Source: Conidiobolus incongruus B7586 (lineage: Eukaryota; Entomophthoromycota; Entomophthoromycetes; Entomophthorales; Conidiobolaceae). Taken from it: a stretch of DNA of 36,353 nt. Where the stretch lies: positions 1 to 36,353 of the forward strand of contig JNEM01014843.1 in the NCBI GenBank assembly GCA_000697335.1, written 5' to 3'. This document shows, one piece after another, positions 1-12,479 of the stretch. Under the pieces are notes generated by a model. It was not told the DNA's origin and did not search any database. It was given only the letters and a program-made list of their open reading frames with translations. Within the stretch, counting starts at the first letter, position 1. The number at the start of each line of letters is the position of its first letter. The position numbers and the translations under genes were made by a program.

Positions 1-399
1 CTAATCAAAAATATATAAATTTTTATATACCCTTTAAATATATATTTTTTTATTTAATTTTTATATAATTATTTCAAAATCAATAATATATTTATAAAAC
101 CAAATATTAAAAAATTTCTTATTTTTTTAATTCCTAGGTAATATTTACAAATGTTTTATATTTAATATAATTTTATTAAATAGATCTAAGGAAATAACTT
201 TATCCAAAACAAACACATCAGAATTTTAAACAAATATCTATGGTATTTAAATTTTATTTTTAAATAATATTTTAAATTGATAAATGAATATGATGTCATA
301 AGGTTAATGGTAATTATCCCATAAGTGTACCAATTGAAAATTATAATACAAAAAATTCAATCTGTTTTCGGAAAGAATATTAAAAATTCAATTACAAGT

Positions 400-783
400 A
401 TGAAATCTAAATCAGTAAAAAATATCAATAAAGCGAAAAAATTAGATAAATTGAATCAGACTAAATCTAAAATAATTTCAAAACCTAGAGACAGTTTTAA
501 ACCTATTAAGGGAAAATCGACACAGTTAAAGAATAAAAGTTTGAAAAATTATTTAGATAGTCAAAGCAATTTTTTAAATCGTTTAAGAGATACTACACCT
601 AATAAAATTCAGTTAGAAGAAAAGCTAAAGGTACTATTGATATTTCTGGAAATAACCCAATTTTAATTATCAATTTTACAGGAAAAGAAGCTCAAACAAG
701 CACAACAAATAGAAGAATATGAAAATAATCAAAATCAATTTAATTCATTATTAGATGCTTTTGGAGGCTTTACTACTACTTAA
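400..783 (+). CDS. Small Lys-rich protein, two exons, function unknown
   Basis: Two exons (400-630 and 682-783) join in phase across a 51-nt intron (631-681, GTACTA...TTTACAG), giving about 110 aa. The protein is very rich in Lys, Asn and Ser in its first two thirds. A Gln/Glu-rich, probably helical segment follows (EKKLKQAQQIEEYENN), and the protein ends in LLDAFGGFTTT. This basic, low-complexity make-up is common in small nucleolar or RNA-binding proteins, but I recognise no family. The frame stays open upstream to about 325 without an ATG, so the first ATG at 400 is a provisional start. A tiny upstream exon, for example the ATG at 308 followed by an intron ending near 375, is also possible. 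The clean in-phase intron and the tidy C-terminal exon argue that the gene is real. Confidence 0.5.
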
Positions 784-1520
784 ACCTAATGTATACCTAT
801 TAGAAAATATGTTAGACTTCATAGAAATAGACCTTTTTCAAGTATCAATTAATCATTGTTCATATTTTATCAAATATTAGTACTTAATAAATCATCATCG
901 TTTGTCATATATTTCAAAATCTTTTTTAATAATATTATGAATTATATTTTATAGCTTAATTATTCATATGTCTATTTACTTATATTCAATAAAATTGAAT
1001 ATATATAATTGATTTGATTTTATTTGAGTTGAGTTGTATGTTGAATCTCGGATATTTCGATAAAATAACTATTTAAACAATAAACTTTAAATAAGATATT
1101 AGTAATAAGAATAATATACTTTAATTGGCTAATCAATTTGACATACTATTATTGAAAATATAGGATAGAATAAAATACAGCATAAATATTGGTCTATTAT
1201 ATATGTTTAAAAAGAGGCTATTAATTAAGCTAAATTCCTTTGTTAAAACCAAGTCACTTATTTACTTCATTATTTTGAAGTAAAATCGAATTTTAGTGTA
1301 TTTATGTCAATTAACAAGTGATGACTAAAAACTGAATGAATTGAAAATGGGAATAAATAATCCTTAAATTGATCCTAACAACTAATCTGAAAATTAAACA
1401 ATTCATAAATGCATTTTATAATATCCACAAACTGAATCATATTCATTTTGGACTCTTTCGTCCTCTTGACCATCCTTATTCAGTTTAATATTACTCTATT
1501 TACTAATATTCTCTATTTTA
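784..1520. other. AT-rich spacer between the Lys-rich gene and myotubularin
   Basis: This stretch is AT-rich with stops in all frames and no recognisable RNA or repeat. It must hold the 3' end of the small gene and the promoter of the myotubularin gene, but no specific site can be named. Confidence 0.5.
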
Positions 1521-3949
1521 ATGGAATTTATTAAAGTTTCCAAGGTATTAAAATTATATTATATATCAGTTTTATTAAATATACAATATTTTTATTTTTA
1601 TAAATAATATAATATTATTACTATAAATTCTAAAATTTTATAAATAGGTCGAACAAGTTCAACTTGAAAGACTAGATAAAACTTTAGTGGGTACCTTGCA
1701 TTTGACTCCACATCACATTATTTTTAACCATCCTTCTGAGGAACTTTGGGTAATACTAATTCGATTTCATTATTTTGCATTTGAAATTTATCTACTTTTC
1801 ATATGTTCATGTTTAGGTCACTTACTCATTGATAAACTCTGTCGAATGTCATCCCCAAAATGAAGATGGTTTATTTCCTTTAGAAATTAAATGTCATCAT
1901 TTTGTGTTTTTGACTTTAACCTTTAAAACTCAAAAAGAGGTTTTAGAAGTTTATCAAACGATCAATCAGTTAACTTGTATTGGTAAATTATTATTTATTT
2001 AGGAATTTTAAATTTTTTTAACTAAATTCACACTACTAAGACGATATCTCTAAACTCTATGCTTTTCATTATAAACCTACTAAAAAGTTTGACTTTACCG
2101 ATGGTTGGAATATATATAATCCTGAGGCTGAGTATGGGAGAATGGGGGTTGGTTCCGAGTCAAGTCAATGGCGCTTTACCACTCTTAATAATGATTATTC
2201 GGTAAATCTAAATCAATACTCTTTTCTTTGTGATTACTTAATTGTTATTTTATAGTTTTGTGAAACATATCCTAGTGTATTAGCTGTTCCAACCAAAATT
2301 AGCGATAATGTTCTTAATTATGCTAAAAAATTTAGAAGTCGAGCTAGAATTCCTACTTTGAGTTATTTACATAAAAACAAAGTAATATTTACCTTGAAAC
2401 TTATTCTTAGTACAATTTATTTATGCATTTATTTTATTTTTAGGCTTCAATTACTAGATCAAGCCAACCTTTAGTTGGTCTTAAGCAAAATAGATCCATT
2501 CAAGACGAAAAGTTGATTGAAGCTATATTTCAAACTACACAGACTGATACAAGCCCACCATCGCATTTATTAATTGTGGATGCTAGACCCACTGCAAATG
2601 CTATGGCTTGTACTGCTTTAGGTGCAGGTAGTGAAATTATTGATTTCTATAAACATTGTAAGAAAGAATATATGGGAATTGAAAATATTCATGTCGTTAG
2701 AGATTCTTTACAACGTCTTGTTGAAGTTATAAGTATGTCTGATGGTAAAGGAATAATCAGTAAAATGCAATTATCAAAATCAAATTGGTTGAAACATATC
2801 AAAACCATATTGGTTGCGACTCAAATCATAGTTGATAATGTTCACAATCATGGTCGTCATGTTTTAGTTCACTGTTCCGATGGATGGGATAGAACTACTC
2901 AGCTTACTTCATTATCATCTTTATGTTTAGATCCTTATTATCGTACATTAAAAGGATTTGCAATTCTAGTAGAAAAAGAATGGGTATCTTTTGGACATAA
3001 ATTTCGCAGTCGCAGTGGTCATTTAGCTAAAACCAAAAATTTTGTAGACAACTCGTCCATTAACCTGAACCATAGCTCTCAATCCAGTTTATTAACCAAT
3101 ATGCAAAATCGATTTTATTCTTACTCTAGTCCCAAGCCTACTGCAGATAAAGAAACTTGCCCTATTTTCCACCAATTTTTGGATTGCATCTTTCAACTCT
3201 GGACCCAGTATCCTACTCGATTTGAATTTAATGAAAAATTATTACTCTTCTTACATGAACAGGTCTACGCATGCCAATTTGGAACCTTTTTATTTGATTG
3301 TCAATATGATATGATTACACACCCTTCAAATGTTAAAAAATCTACATTTTCAGTTTGGGATTATATTTTATCTAATCCCGATCTATTTACCAACACTATT
3401 TATGAAAGCGAGCTGGACAAAACCACCAACGATGGTATTTTGATGCCAGATACCAGATATCTTCGCTATTGGTCTTACTTATTCTGTAAACAGGACGAAG
3501 ATCTCAATCCCTCTGAAATTTTATCCCCGCTTGTATCTCAATTGGACCTTTCTAGCTCATCCGTTGCACAGCCTCATAATACAAGTAATACCGATTCCGA
3601 CCATCCTTCTCAATCTATTAAATCATCGTTCTCTACTCGTTCATCTCCAAGCTTATCTCGAGCTCACTCACAAATTAGCAGAAGATATTCAGATGAATCG
3701 CAAAAGACTACATCAATTACAGAAGGCAAGCAGTCAAGTGCCTCCTCCTCTCCAAAAACCGACCCCGGTACATATTCAGCACCTGATCAATTATCACCTG
3801 TCAACGAAGACAAATTAAAGGATCCCAATAGAGAAGCGCATTCAGACACTGATGCAGTCCAGAATCCACCCACCCAACATAACAAACCACTTCCAAGCTA
3901 TGATTATTCACATTTAAAACATCCTTTAGAATCACCATCCTCGGGATAA
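1521..3949 (+). CDS. YMR1: Myotubularin-family phosphoinositide 3-phosphatase
   Basis: Six exons (1521-1544, 1648-1749, 1817-1982, 2041-2201, 2256-2381, 2444-3949) give about 694 aa, close to yeast Ymr1 in length. The family removes the 3-phosphate from PI3P and PI(3,5)P2 on endosomal and vacuolar membranes. Residues 1-100 form a PH-GRAM domain (start MEFIKVSK, then GTLHLTPHHIIF). Next come family signatures such as GWNIYNPEAEYGRMGV and SQWRFTTLNNDYSFCETYP. The catalytic CX5R loop is intact as HCSDGWDRT, with Cys337 and Arg343, so the enzyme should be active. The region after about residue 505 is a Ser/Pro/Thr-rich tail, probably disordered. I see no FYVE domain. The start codon is supported by the match of the eight-residue first exon to the Ymr1 N-terminus. 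All introns are 54-103 nt with GT...AG ends. Confidence 0.93.
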
Positions 3950-4243
3950 CTCCTTTAAATACCAGCACCCATTTTTTGGATTTTATTTTCAATGTATCAC
4001 TAAGTTTGATAAATGTTTCTATGTCATTACTACATCGAGCATTTCAATTGATAATTAAAGAAAACCTAATTTTTTGTGTAAAATAAAGAAAAAAATCATT
4101 TTACCATTAACTTAAATATTAGTCGAACTTATTTGAAGCGATATTTGATATATAAAATTATGAAATAAGTTAAGTGAGAATGGTTCATATAAATTATTTT
4201 AGTTGAATAAACTAATGATGTGGCTTTTGTTTATTAGATAAAA

Positions 4244-5141
4244 TTATTCACGAAATTCATCAGGAGTATCGCGTTGGTTTCTCCAATCAGCCTTTTGGAA
4301 AGCTTCCAATTTGATTAAATTCTCATTAACCTTGACAGTATTTGGAAATTTGAATAAATTAACATTAAATCTAATAAAAATTAATTCAAGTAAATAGTGA
4401 CATCATAAATGTTTTACCATTGAGCATTGTAAACTTGAGCAGAAATACAGGCATCAGCAAGAGTAACTTCATCACAAACACAATATCTGCCAGATGATTG
4501 GGCTAAAATGTTTTTCAAAGCTAAAATATTTTCAATAAGCATTATATTTAATCAAATAGCATACATAATTATACCTTCAAAATAAAGAGTGATCCAATGA
4601 TTAGTTCACTGCATCTTTTCTTCTCCTGCCTTGTCCAAAACTCTTTGATTTTGAATGAGTTGGATGTCACTGGCAATAGAGTTAACAATTGAATGAACCA
4701 AGAGAAAAAATAGAATAAGGAAATTTGTAATATTAAAATTGATAGATAAATTACCAGAGGTCTCTTTCTTAAATCTTTAGGTAATAAAGCTTTTTCTACA
4801 GTATTAAAATACTTATTAATATCAATCAAAGTATAATAAATTTCGTGTTAAATACATATCAGGATAAGCTTCTTCCAAGTATTTCATAATACCAACGGAT
4901 TGGATTAAAATTAAACCATCAATTAACAAAGTGGGGACTTCTTTATGAGGGTTTAATTTGACATATCCTTCAATAGTTTATTTTTAGTTAATTCAAAACG
5001 AATTAGGAACATACTGGCAATATTTACTTGTTCATTTTTAACCAAGTGAACAGGCTTAGTTTCGAAATCAATTCCTTTCCAATGTAAAACAGTTCTCACA
5101 CGAACAGAGCAGGAAGAACGAAATTAAAAGTATGATATAGG
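4244..5141 (-). pseudogene. Decayed maleylacetoacetate isomerase (GST zeta) gene
   Basis: Conserved pieces of the zeta-class glutathione transferase that isomerises maleylacetoacetate in tyrosine breakdown lie in order on the minus strand. They include the N-terminal FRSSCSVRVRTVLHWKGIDF (SSC glutathione motif), YVKLNPHKEVPTLLIDG, KALLPKDLRKRPL, SIVNSIASDIQLIQNQRVL and the C-terminal LADACISAQVYNAQW ending WRNQRDTPDEFRE-stop at 4244. Several lesions are visible. A TAA (5126-5124) stands two codons before the Arg of RSSC, with no start codon in frame. The exon after AYPD does not join in phase with KALLPKD. The acceptor before VHSIVNS reads TTG instead of TAG (4701-4699). A TGA (4608-4606) sits where the family has a Trp. 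The other introns, such as 5014-4968, remain intact, so this is an old intron-bearing gene that died and not a retrocopy. It converges with the myotubularin gene. Confidence 0.82.
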
Positions 5142-6548
5142 CTTGTTAGTTTTTGACTGATTTATCTAATATAAATCAAATGATATTAGGGTAGGGTTAA
5201 TAAGTAAACTACCATTTGATCAATATATGGTGACTTTATATCAAGTGACAAAAATCAATAGTCTCATAAAACTATCATTTCATACATTCGTCAACTTGAC
5301 ATGAATTTAATTATTTTATGGGATTTGAAATTTATTTATGTCGCTTCAAATCGTCGTGATTCAAATAAATGAAGAGCATTGTTAAAATATTTTTCCATTT
5401 AATTGTTCTTTTATTCAAAAATAATTTGAATTCATTCTATTGATATTTATTAGTGACATTTAATTACCCGATATATGAATTGTGTATAAGCTGCTCCCTC
5501 CATAATAAATTATAATGGTTATTTAATAATCTTCAATATGATTGTCTAAAATAATATTGAATCTTCAAAATTATCAATTTAGTCATTTGATTATTAAATC
5601 AATTATATATTAAATAAGTTTACCCTTGAAATGTTTATTGATATTCTAGAATTATAATAAAACTTTCTATTATCTAAATGTTTTGAAAAAATTTTTAGTA
5701 TGAAATTCTATCAAAAAAATACTCTGATATGGAAACTTTAAATCCAGGGTTAAGATAATGTGGTCGAATAAATATTTTATGCATTAAGTATTCATTCATT
5801 TTGCCTTTAAGGTTTTCATGGCAATTCTTTAAGTTAATGTTTGTGGTGAACTATAACCATAATTTGGAATGATATTATTTTAAATAAATTTCAAAGTATA
5901 TACTTTTAATGACAAACATGTAATAAATAGTATTATGATTAAATTTTTCAACTCAAAGAATAACTTCAAGATAATTTGTAATTGAAATTCAATTTAATAA
6001 TGATAAAATAATGGAATTTTGATTAAATATTTTGAATATTATTATTTAATGTATAATAAAGTTAATAAATTACCAATTTGCCTAAATTCAATGATATATA
6101 AACTATTTGCCTAATGTATCAATCCAGATCAAGATATAATATGTTGAATATAGAAAAGGGATAGCAAATATTAAATTGAGCCCGGTTATTGCAAAATTGA
6201 GGTGAAAATTATTAAATGCCATTTTAATTGTAAACTAGTAATGTTACTAATATTAAAGTGAAAGTTTTACAAGATGTGGGTGCTATCGGATATAGTGCTA
6301 TTCGATTATATAGAAAATTAATATCGTCAATTAATAGTATCATGAAAATGATATAATAAAACTATAAACCTATTCAATTTTGATAGAACACCTAAATATT
6401 GATATATTCATATTATTTAATACATATCTAATTTTTATTATATTTTGGGTTAAAAACAAAATTTAACCATAAATTACGGATAACACTTTAGATGAATGAA
6501 TACTAGATTATTTAAAATATTGGATAGAAATTTCAATGCTGTTAGTAA
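5142..6548. other. AT-rich spacer, no gene seen
   Basis: About 1.4 kb of AT-rich sequence lies between the start of the decayed isomerase gene and the 3' end of GTP cyclohydrolase. Stops are frequent on both strands, and I see no tRNA, repeat or conserved peptide. Confidence 0.5.
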
Positions 6549-7669
6549 CTATTGTTTGATATGATTCAAAAACTCCTCTCTAGTCTTGGAATCTGCTTTA
6601 AATTCCCCAAGCATAGAGCTGGTTATGGTGGCACTGCCAGGTTTCTGAACTCCTCTCATTACCATACAGAAGTGGCTAAAATAATAGATTTAGAATACAT
6701 TAAGAAATTTAAAATTTAAGAAAATATTACCTAGCTTCAATTACTACACCAACGCCTTTAGGTTGCAAAACTTCCATCAATGCCATAGCAATTTGTTTAG
6801 TTAATCTTTCTTGGACTTGAAGACGTCTGCTAAACATTTCAGCTATTCTAGCTAATTTGGATAAACCTAACACTTTCTTATTAGGAATATAACCAATATG
6901 GACCTGAATATATGATTAATCGAGTGTTAGTAAGAAAAATTAAAGATTTGTTTACCTTTCCGGTGAAGGGAACTAAATGATGCTCACACAATGAGTAAAT
7001 ATCAATGTTTTTAACAACAATCATTTCATCGTGATCTATCAATAATACTATTAATGTTGTGATAAGCATTAATATTAAAAATAAATTTACCTTCATCAAA
7101 TACAGCTTCATTTAGAATATCTTAATGCAAAAATATGAATATTATACATAAATAGTAATAAGTTGAAATTACAATACCTTTTATGTTATCTTCGTAACCT
7201 TTAGTAAAGTACATGAGAGCCTTAGCATATCTCATAGGAGTTTTTAATAGACCTTCCCTGTCGGCGTCTTCACCAACACACTCCAAAATAGTCCTAACGG
7301 CACCAGCTAACTTTTCCAAGCGCTCTTCTCTCTGGTCTTGAGACTCTTCAATACGAGCTCTTGTTCCAATACCTATTGGTTCAATAGGTTAACTAAATAA
7401 TTAAAAAATAGATGAATGAACTTACTGGGCCAGCTCAAACCGTCAAAATCGATAGGGGTGGAATTTCTAATAACTGGCGTGCTAGAGCCAGGAGTTTTCA
7501 TTCCCTGACTTTGAAGTCTCAACATTTCTAAAAAGTTGCTGCTTAAGCCGCTACCGGAATTACTTTTGATTTGAAGTTCGGAATCTTGAAAGGAGGATAA
7601 TTCACCATTTGTGAGTTTACCATTGAGTTTAAGTTCGTTAGTATGAGTGTGGCTATTAGTTGATTCCAT
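6549..7669 (-). CDS. FOL2: GTP cyclohydrolase I
   Basis: Six exons on the minus strand (7669-7426, 7372-7178, 7120-7091, 7035-6956, 6903-6731, 6675-6549) join in phase to about 282 aa. The enzyme converts GTP to 7,8-dihydroneopterin triphosphate, the first step of folate and pterin synthesis, in the cytosol as a decamer. The core starts near residue 85 ([22 protein letters not shown] split over exon 2). The zinc ligands are present: Cys173 and His176 in [10 protein letters not shown], and Cys244 in HFCMVMRG. Other signatures are [31 protein letters not shown] and the end [12 protein letters not shown]. The first 80 residues are a Ser/Thr/Asn-rich extension as in other fungal enzymes and are probably not structured. 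The 30-nt third exon (ILNEAVFDE) is unusually short, but its phases fit. No lesions are seen. Confidence 0.94.
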
Positions 7670-10200
7670 CTTTATTTTTTATAATATTTTATTATTTGTG
7701 TATATCACTTGATTAACATTTTGTATAGAGTTGGAATTGAAATGGGTATTTATACTAAATTCAAATTAAACACCATCAGATATTCCATTTTAGTATTGAA
7801 TTTTTTATTAATCTGTTTTGATTTGATATCTGGTTAAATGAACCAATTTTCCTTTTATCCAATCAAATGTCAATATCGGATTTTTGATAATTTTAATTTA
7901 GATTGAGTGTGGTAGCGATTGAAATGAGAACACAAGTTTATGAAGATATTATCGGCTGAATATTATCCTTATTAAACCATGTTGATATGCCTAGTTATGC
8001 AATCCAGATTCCTTGATTGAAATCATATTTTTATTCAAATAATTCAATATTTTTGAATAATTAATAACATTCTATGTACAAAAGTTACTCGCCGAAAAAC
8101 TAGTCAATTTAAATAGACAAAAATATTAATAAAGAGTTTAAAATTTCGATAATTTCATTATATAATATCACCAATTTTTCAATTACATTATTTTGAAATT
8201 GTTTAATATTGTTATTCAATCTTCCAAGAATAATAAACATTGCTAGCTCTGATACTTTCACTCACCTAATAAATCTCCCGCATGCTAGAATTTTATCTCC
8301 TCGTAGTCACCAGAGACTATAGGAAATAGTCACACCAATATAACTGTTTAATATAATTTTTTAAATATAACTATTTGTTATGATCTAGGCAATACCATAT
8401 ATCATTGAATCATCCTTGAAAATTGACTCTCTGAATATGCAGGGCCGACTAGATTAATTTCGGGTGACAGTTAATCCGATTAAATTTAATTCAATTTCTT
8501 TGTTATTACATTTTGTTAATTGTATTTATTAAATGTATAAGTTGTGTTATTATCAATCATTACCCAGTTGTTTAATTCTATATCCCAAAAAAGTAGTATG
8601 GTTCAAAGATTATTAAGAAATTCGAACATAGTTGAGATTTCGTCAGAAGGAATTTTTAGTAAAAATAGATTTCTAAATATGGTATTTTTTTACCTGTGTT
8701 TAGTACAATTTAGATATAATGAACAGGAAATATTCATGTTTATCTTGAATTCGAATACTCCCATATTGTTGATATGGATTGTTTAATAAGTAACTCGGGT
8801 AGAATGTGATATAATCTAACAGAACTTTTCTAAGATGTATTATTAAGTGTTATTAATTTATAAAGTTTATAAATTTTAATTAATCTATAATTATTGATGA
8901 CTCTAAAAAGTATGGTAAGATTATTATAAATTTAATGATAATTATCTATTCAATATTTTGAGTAGTTATTATACATTTACATTAATTTTCGTAATTTGAA
9001 AAAATATAATACTTATATTTTTAAATTTGAAATGCCAGAATTTTACCATATCATCGAATATTTTTAACTATTACTTATTATCAACTACATCAAATAACTT
9101 ATTTTAAAAATATTAGAAAAGCATCTTATTTTAAACTAAATTTGTAACTTTGTGTTTCTAGCTATAGTATAAAGAATTTCAATTATAAAGATAAAATTAA
9201 GCAACTATTACATAATAAAATTCAAAATATGATGTTTTAAATTTAAATGTTTAATAAAATAACGTTAAAAACTTATGAAATCATAATAGTGCTAATAAAA
9301 ATTAATGATCAATTTTGGAAATGTTCCCCCATAAATTTTAAAACATTGAAAATTAATTCAAAATTGAACTATCCGAGATAAATGCAAAATGATTAAAAAA
9401 TAATAGCCAGTATTTCTGGGTAGAAATAATGAATTAATAATTATAACCTAGTTAATTTCCAAATTTAGTCGAAAAGAACTTTGAATAAGATTAAAAAGAT
9501 TGAAATGCATTTTAATGTGACACGTGTTTGTTTGGATTAGTACAGATTGGATCTGTTGGTAGTTGTGATTTTTTAAATAATTAAATTGGAAAAATTATGT
9601 TATAAAAGTTAAAGAATAATTAGTAAGTATGATTAGTTGAATATTATCAGATTTAAGTATAATATTCAACTCTATGGCCAAATATATCCCTATTCTTCCT
9701 TCAATTTGTTTTCAATCTGTGCAATCAAATATATGCAACGAATAATTCGAATATTACTCATCGAAAATATTCAATATATGACAAGAATTGGTTTTAGATA
9801 GTTACTAATATTTTGTAAACTATCTGAGATTATAATGGTAAAAATTCAATTCTTTGAATTTAATTAAAATTTGATATTTTTAATCTAATAGATTAGATAA
9901 TTTAATATCTGATAATGAATTGGTTGATTGGATTTTGAAAGAATTTCAGAATGTTTTATATATTAAAGATATCAATTGCACATAATTTAACCATTATTTT
10001 AATTCAATCATTAAAATTACTCTGACAGCATGTATATTTTAAGATTTATTAAAAATATACAAAATATATAAGTTGATATAAAATTGCATTCAATAAGAAA
10101 ATTTTTAACTCACAGATATTGATTCTAAAAATAGAAATGTTTAATATTTGAAATATAATATAATGTTTGGTTTATCATTTTGATAATTAAGGGAAAGTGT
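7670..10200. other. Long AT-rich spacer upstream of GTP cyclohydrolase
   Basis: About 2.5 kb of AT-rich sequence must include the promoter of the GTP cyclohydrolase gene at its left end. An open stretch of 80 codons at 8544-8786 has no family resemblance and a composition like the surrounding spacer, so I do not call it a gene. A small less AT-rich patch at 8240-8340 has no clear frame. I see no RNA genes or repeats. Confidence 0.45.
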
Positions 10201-10860
10201 TTGTTAAGAGTCTAGAACTCGAATTCTTTACGATATTTTATATGCTTATGTCAACTACTTCTAAGATCCGCCAATGAGGAGCTGAGGAATTCACTACGAG
10301 GTCATCGCATTGATGTATAAGGATTCCCCAGCTCATTAGTAGACAAACGCGTATTATCCAGCGATTACCTCCCGTAGTTAGCCAAGTTCCTCCCCAGCTA
10401 ACTATCACACATAATAGGACAAATTCTAGTTCAAATACTGATGTCTGTGAAGACACTACAAGGGGAACTTCTTTGAACATTGCAGGAGGGAAAAGAAAAC
10501 GTAACATTACCACTGTAATAGTTAATTAATCTAAATAAAGTACTATAACCCTGAGAAAACTGTTTTATTAGTTCTTGGATCTTTTTAAGGGAATGACCAG
10601 AATAGCTGAATGAGCTATTCTGATGTGTTCTCTTATCCTTTCTTTTCCTGAAGTAATTGTTTTATTTATCTTGAGTTTTTCGAGGATCTTTAGATGTTCC
10701 GAATATGCCCCTGTTTTAGGTAATGTCACACTGACTCTTGACAGCTTACTGTTCAATCATTATGAGTTTTTTATTTTCATTTGTATCAGATCCAATTTTA
10801 TACAATTTTATTATATTAATTTTGATTTGGATAAATATGGTTTCTCTTTTTCTTAAATTT
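10200..10860. other. GC-richer islet, probable decayed coding relic
   Basis: This 0.6 kb block is visibly richer in G and C than the kilobases on either side, which in this genome usually marks present or former coding DNA. On the plus strand a frame of about 70 codons runs to a TAA near 10527 (pieces: RIPQLISRQTR, VVSQVPPQL, AGGKRKRNITT, the last resembling a basic nuclear-localisation patch), but it opens just after a stop and has no start codon. On the minus strand 10756-10568 is open for 62 codons (LKILEKLKINKTITSGKERI). No frame matches a family I know. The most likely reading is exons or remains of a dead gene. A live multi-exon gene that I could not join is the alternative. Confidence 0.35.
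10598..10622. repeat. Perfect 10-bp hairpin with 5-nt loop
   Basis: The arms CAGAATAGCT and AGCTATTCTG are exact reverse complements separated by GAATG. The stem is richer in G and C than most of this window. It lies inside the GC-richer islet, so it could be a chance palindrome in former coding sequence, a transcript hairpin or a small inverted-repeat scar. Nothing in the flanks decides between these. Confidence 0.6.
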
Positions 10861-11840
10861 CATCATTGTTTCCAGACTATTATTAACCATTATTTCTCTG
10901 GAATTTAAGACTATTTTTATCAAACGTTTTTAGCTTGGATACTAAATACTATTGTTTACTAGCTCTAATCATGAAATAAAGTTACTATTAAACATACTTA
11001 TTCTATTTTTATCACTTTATGTCATCCAGTAAACTTCTCAGATACACATTTATTACTGCTATTACCACATTTAAGTTACAGTGTTTGCCAGTGTAAATTG
11101 ATCAAATTGCTTGTATAATTTATTACAAATATGAATTATATAATAAATAATTAAAAAACGTTTATATTTATTTAATTTAAATTAAAAATATATTTAGCTA
11201 TCATTGATTGTATTCTTGAATGATTAATTAATTAAACATTTGAAATAAAATGAATTTGATTTAAATAAAATTTGATCTCATAATATTAATTATATTAATA
11301 AAGAATTATATAAATCCTTAATTGTGTCAAATTTGAATTTAATGAAAATATGAAATATTTGTAGAGTTTTGCATCGATGATATATAATATATTACCAAGA
11401 TATGTTTAACAATCCTTTAGAATCACCCATCCGAAAAATTTCTATAGTAATCGATTTTGCAACGGTAGTAAAACTTGGTTTGAAATATTTATTAACCTCA
11501 AAACTATATCAATAAAGTAATTAATAATATGAACCATTTTTATTTATAATGACCCAATCAATCATTTTTTAAGTTTATTGATAATTCACCAGAAGACAAG
11601 TTAATATTAGAACTATGATTTTTAATAGCGATATTAATACTCACAATTATTAAATTGAGATATAAAGAAAATCAAACGCTTACAGGTGTAAAAAGCCCTA
11701 GAACTAATGATGTTTAATTAAAAGTGAATGATGTCTATTATATCGATGGCAAATTTAGATTAATTGAATTTTTAATCTTTCAAGTAACTATTGTTACTGT
11801 AATTTGTATTTATTTGATATTAATTCTGTATTTCACTTAG
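10861..11840. other. AT-rich spacer, no gene seen
   Basis: About 1 kb of AT-rich sequence with dense stops. I see no conserved peptide, tRNA or repeat. Confidence 0.45.
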
Positions 11841-12425
11841 ACTTTAAGATTAAATTTAAAGTATGAAACTATTGAAGCTTTAATTCCTTCAAACTATCGT
11901 CATTGGGTGTTTTTCACTTGCTGGGAACTATCAGAATATATTACATTGCATCTTAAATTTAATTAGCAATAACTCAGTGATTTAAATGTCAGGACTTACC
12001 AACCGATCTATTTACATAAACAGATCCCTTTCACTGTTTCGTCAATATTGATGTGATACTACCGTATAATCTCGCAAGGATTTAATGGATTCGCTATTAG
12101 AGCTTATTTTATCAATCCTAGTCCTTCTAAATTTAGTTCTAGAATTTATAGAAGTGTAGTAAACATTATTAGTGAAGTTAGTGATTGAGTAATTGATATG
12201 AAAGTAATTACTTTTCTTGAAACTCATTCTACCTAGAATTGATAAAACTAAATAATTTTATAGGATCCTTCTAAATTTAAACTACCTCTCGATCACCAAG
12301 TGAACTGGATTCAATTGGGAATTGATTTAGTAAAAGCTCTTCTTAATCAAAATGGAATTTCAGAATGTAGTCGAGTTGGCCCTCATTTAGAAGATTATGT
12401 AGTTGAAAATAAGCTTCAAGAGTAA
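11841..12425 (+). pseudogene. Unidentified broken gene; last exon at 12264-12425
   Basis: The clearest piece is an exon-like stretch at 12264-12425. It follows a plausible acceptor (TTTTATAG) and reads 53 codons to a TAA, with pieces LDHQVNWIQLGIDLVKALL and SRVGPHLEDYVVENKLQE. Upstream in a single frame on the same strand are further protein-like runs (IPSNYRHWVFFTCWELSEY near 11885-11940, then SQGFNGFAIRAYFINPSPSKF near 12080-12140), interrupted by TAG, TAA and TGA codons. The upstream stops could partly be introns, but none has obvious donor and acceptor sites, so I favour a decayed gene whose last exon survives. I do not recognise the family. It converges with the squalene epoxidase pseudogene just downstream. 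Confidence 0.4.
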
Positions 12426-12479
12426 TTTCCATTATGATAATTTTTTAATTAATTGATGGCAGTTTTAGTAGTAAGATTG

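Noticed and set aside
4606-4608. TGA at a conserved Trp position, suggesting TGA is read as Trp
   Set aside because: The intact genes in the window use TGG for Trp and show no internal TGA, and this gene has other lesions (lost acceptor, phase break, TAA). Decay explains it better than a changed code.
8544-8786. 80-codon open frame on the plus strand
   Set aside because: Spacer-like composition, low-complexity hydrophobic content, no family resemblance and no splice partners.
10238-10513. 91-codon open frame on the minus strand
   Set aside because: It is antisense to the more protein-like plus-strand frame of the same GC-richer islet and its peptide resembles no domain.
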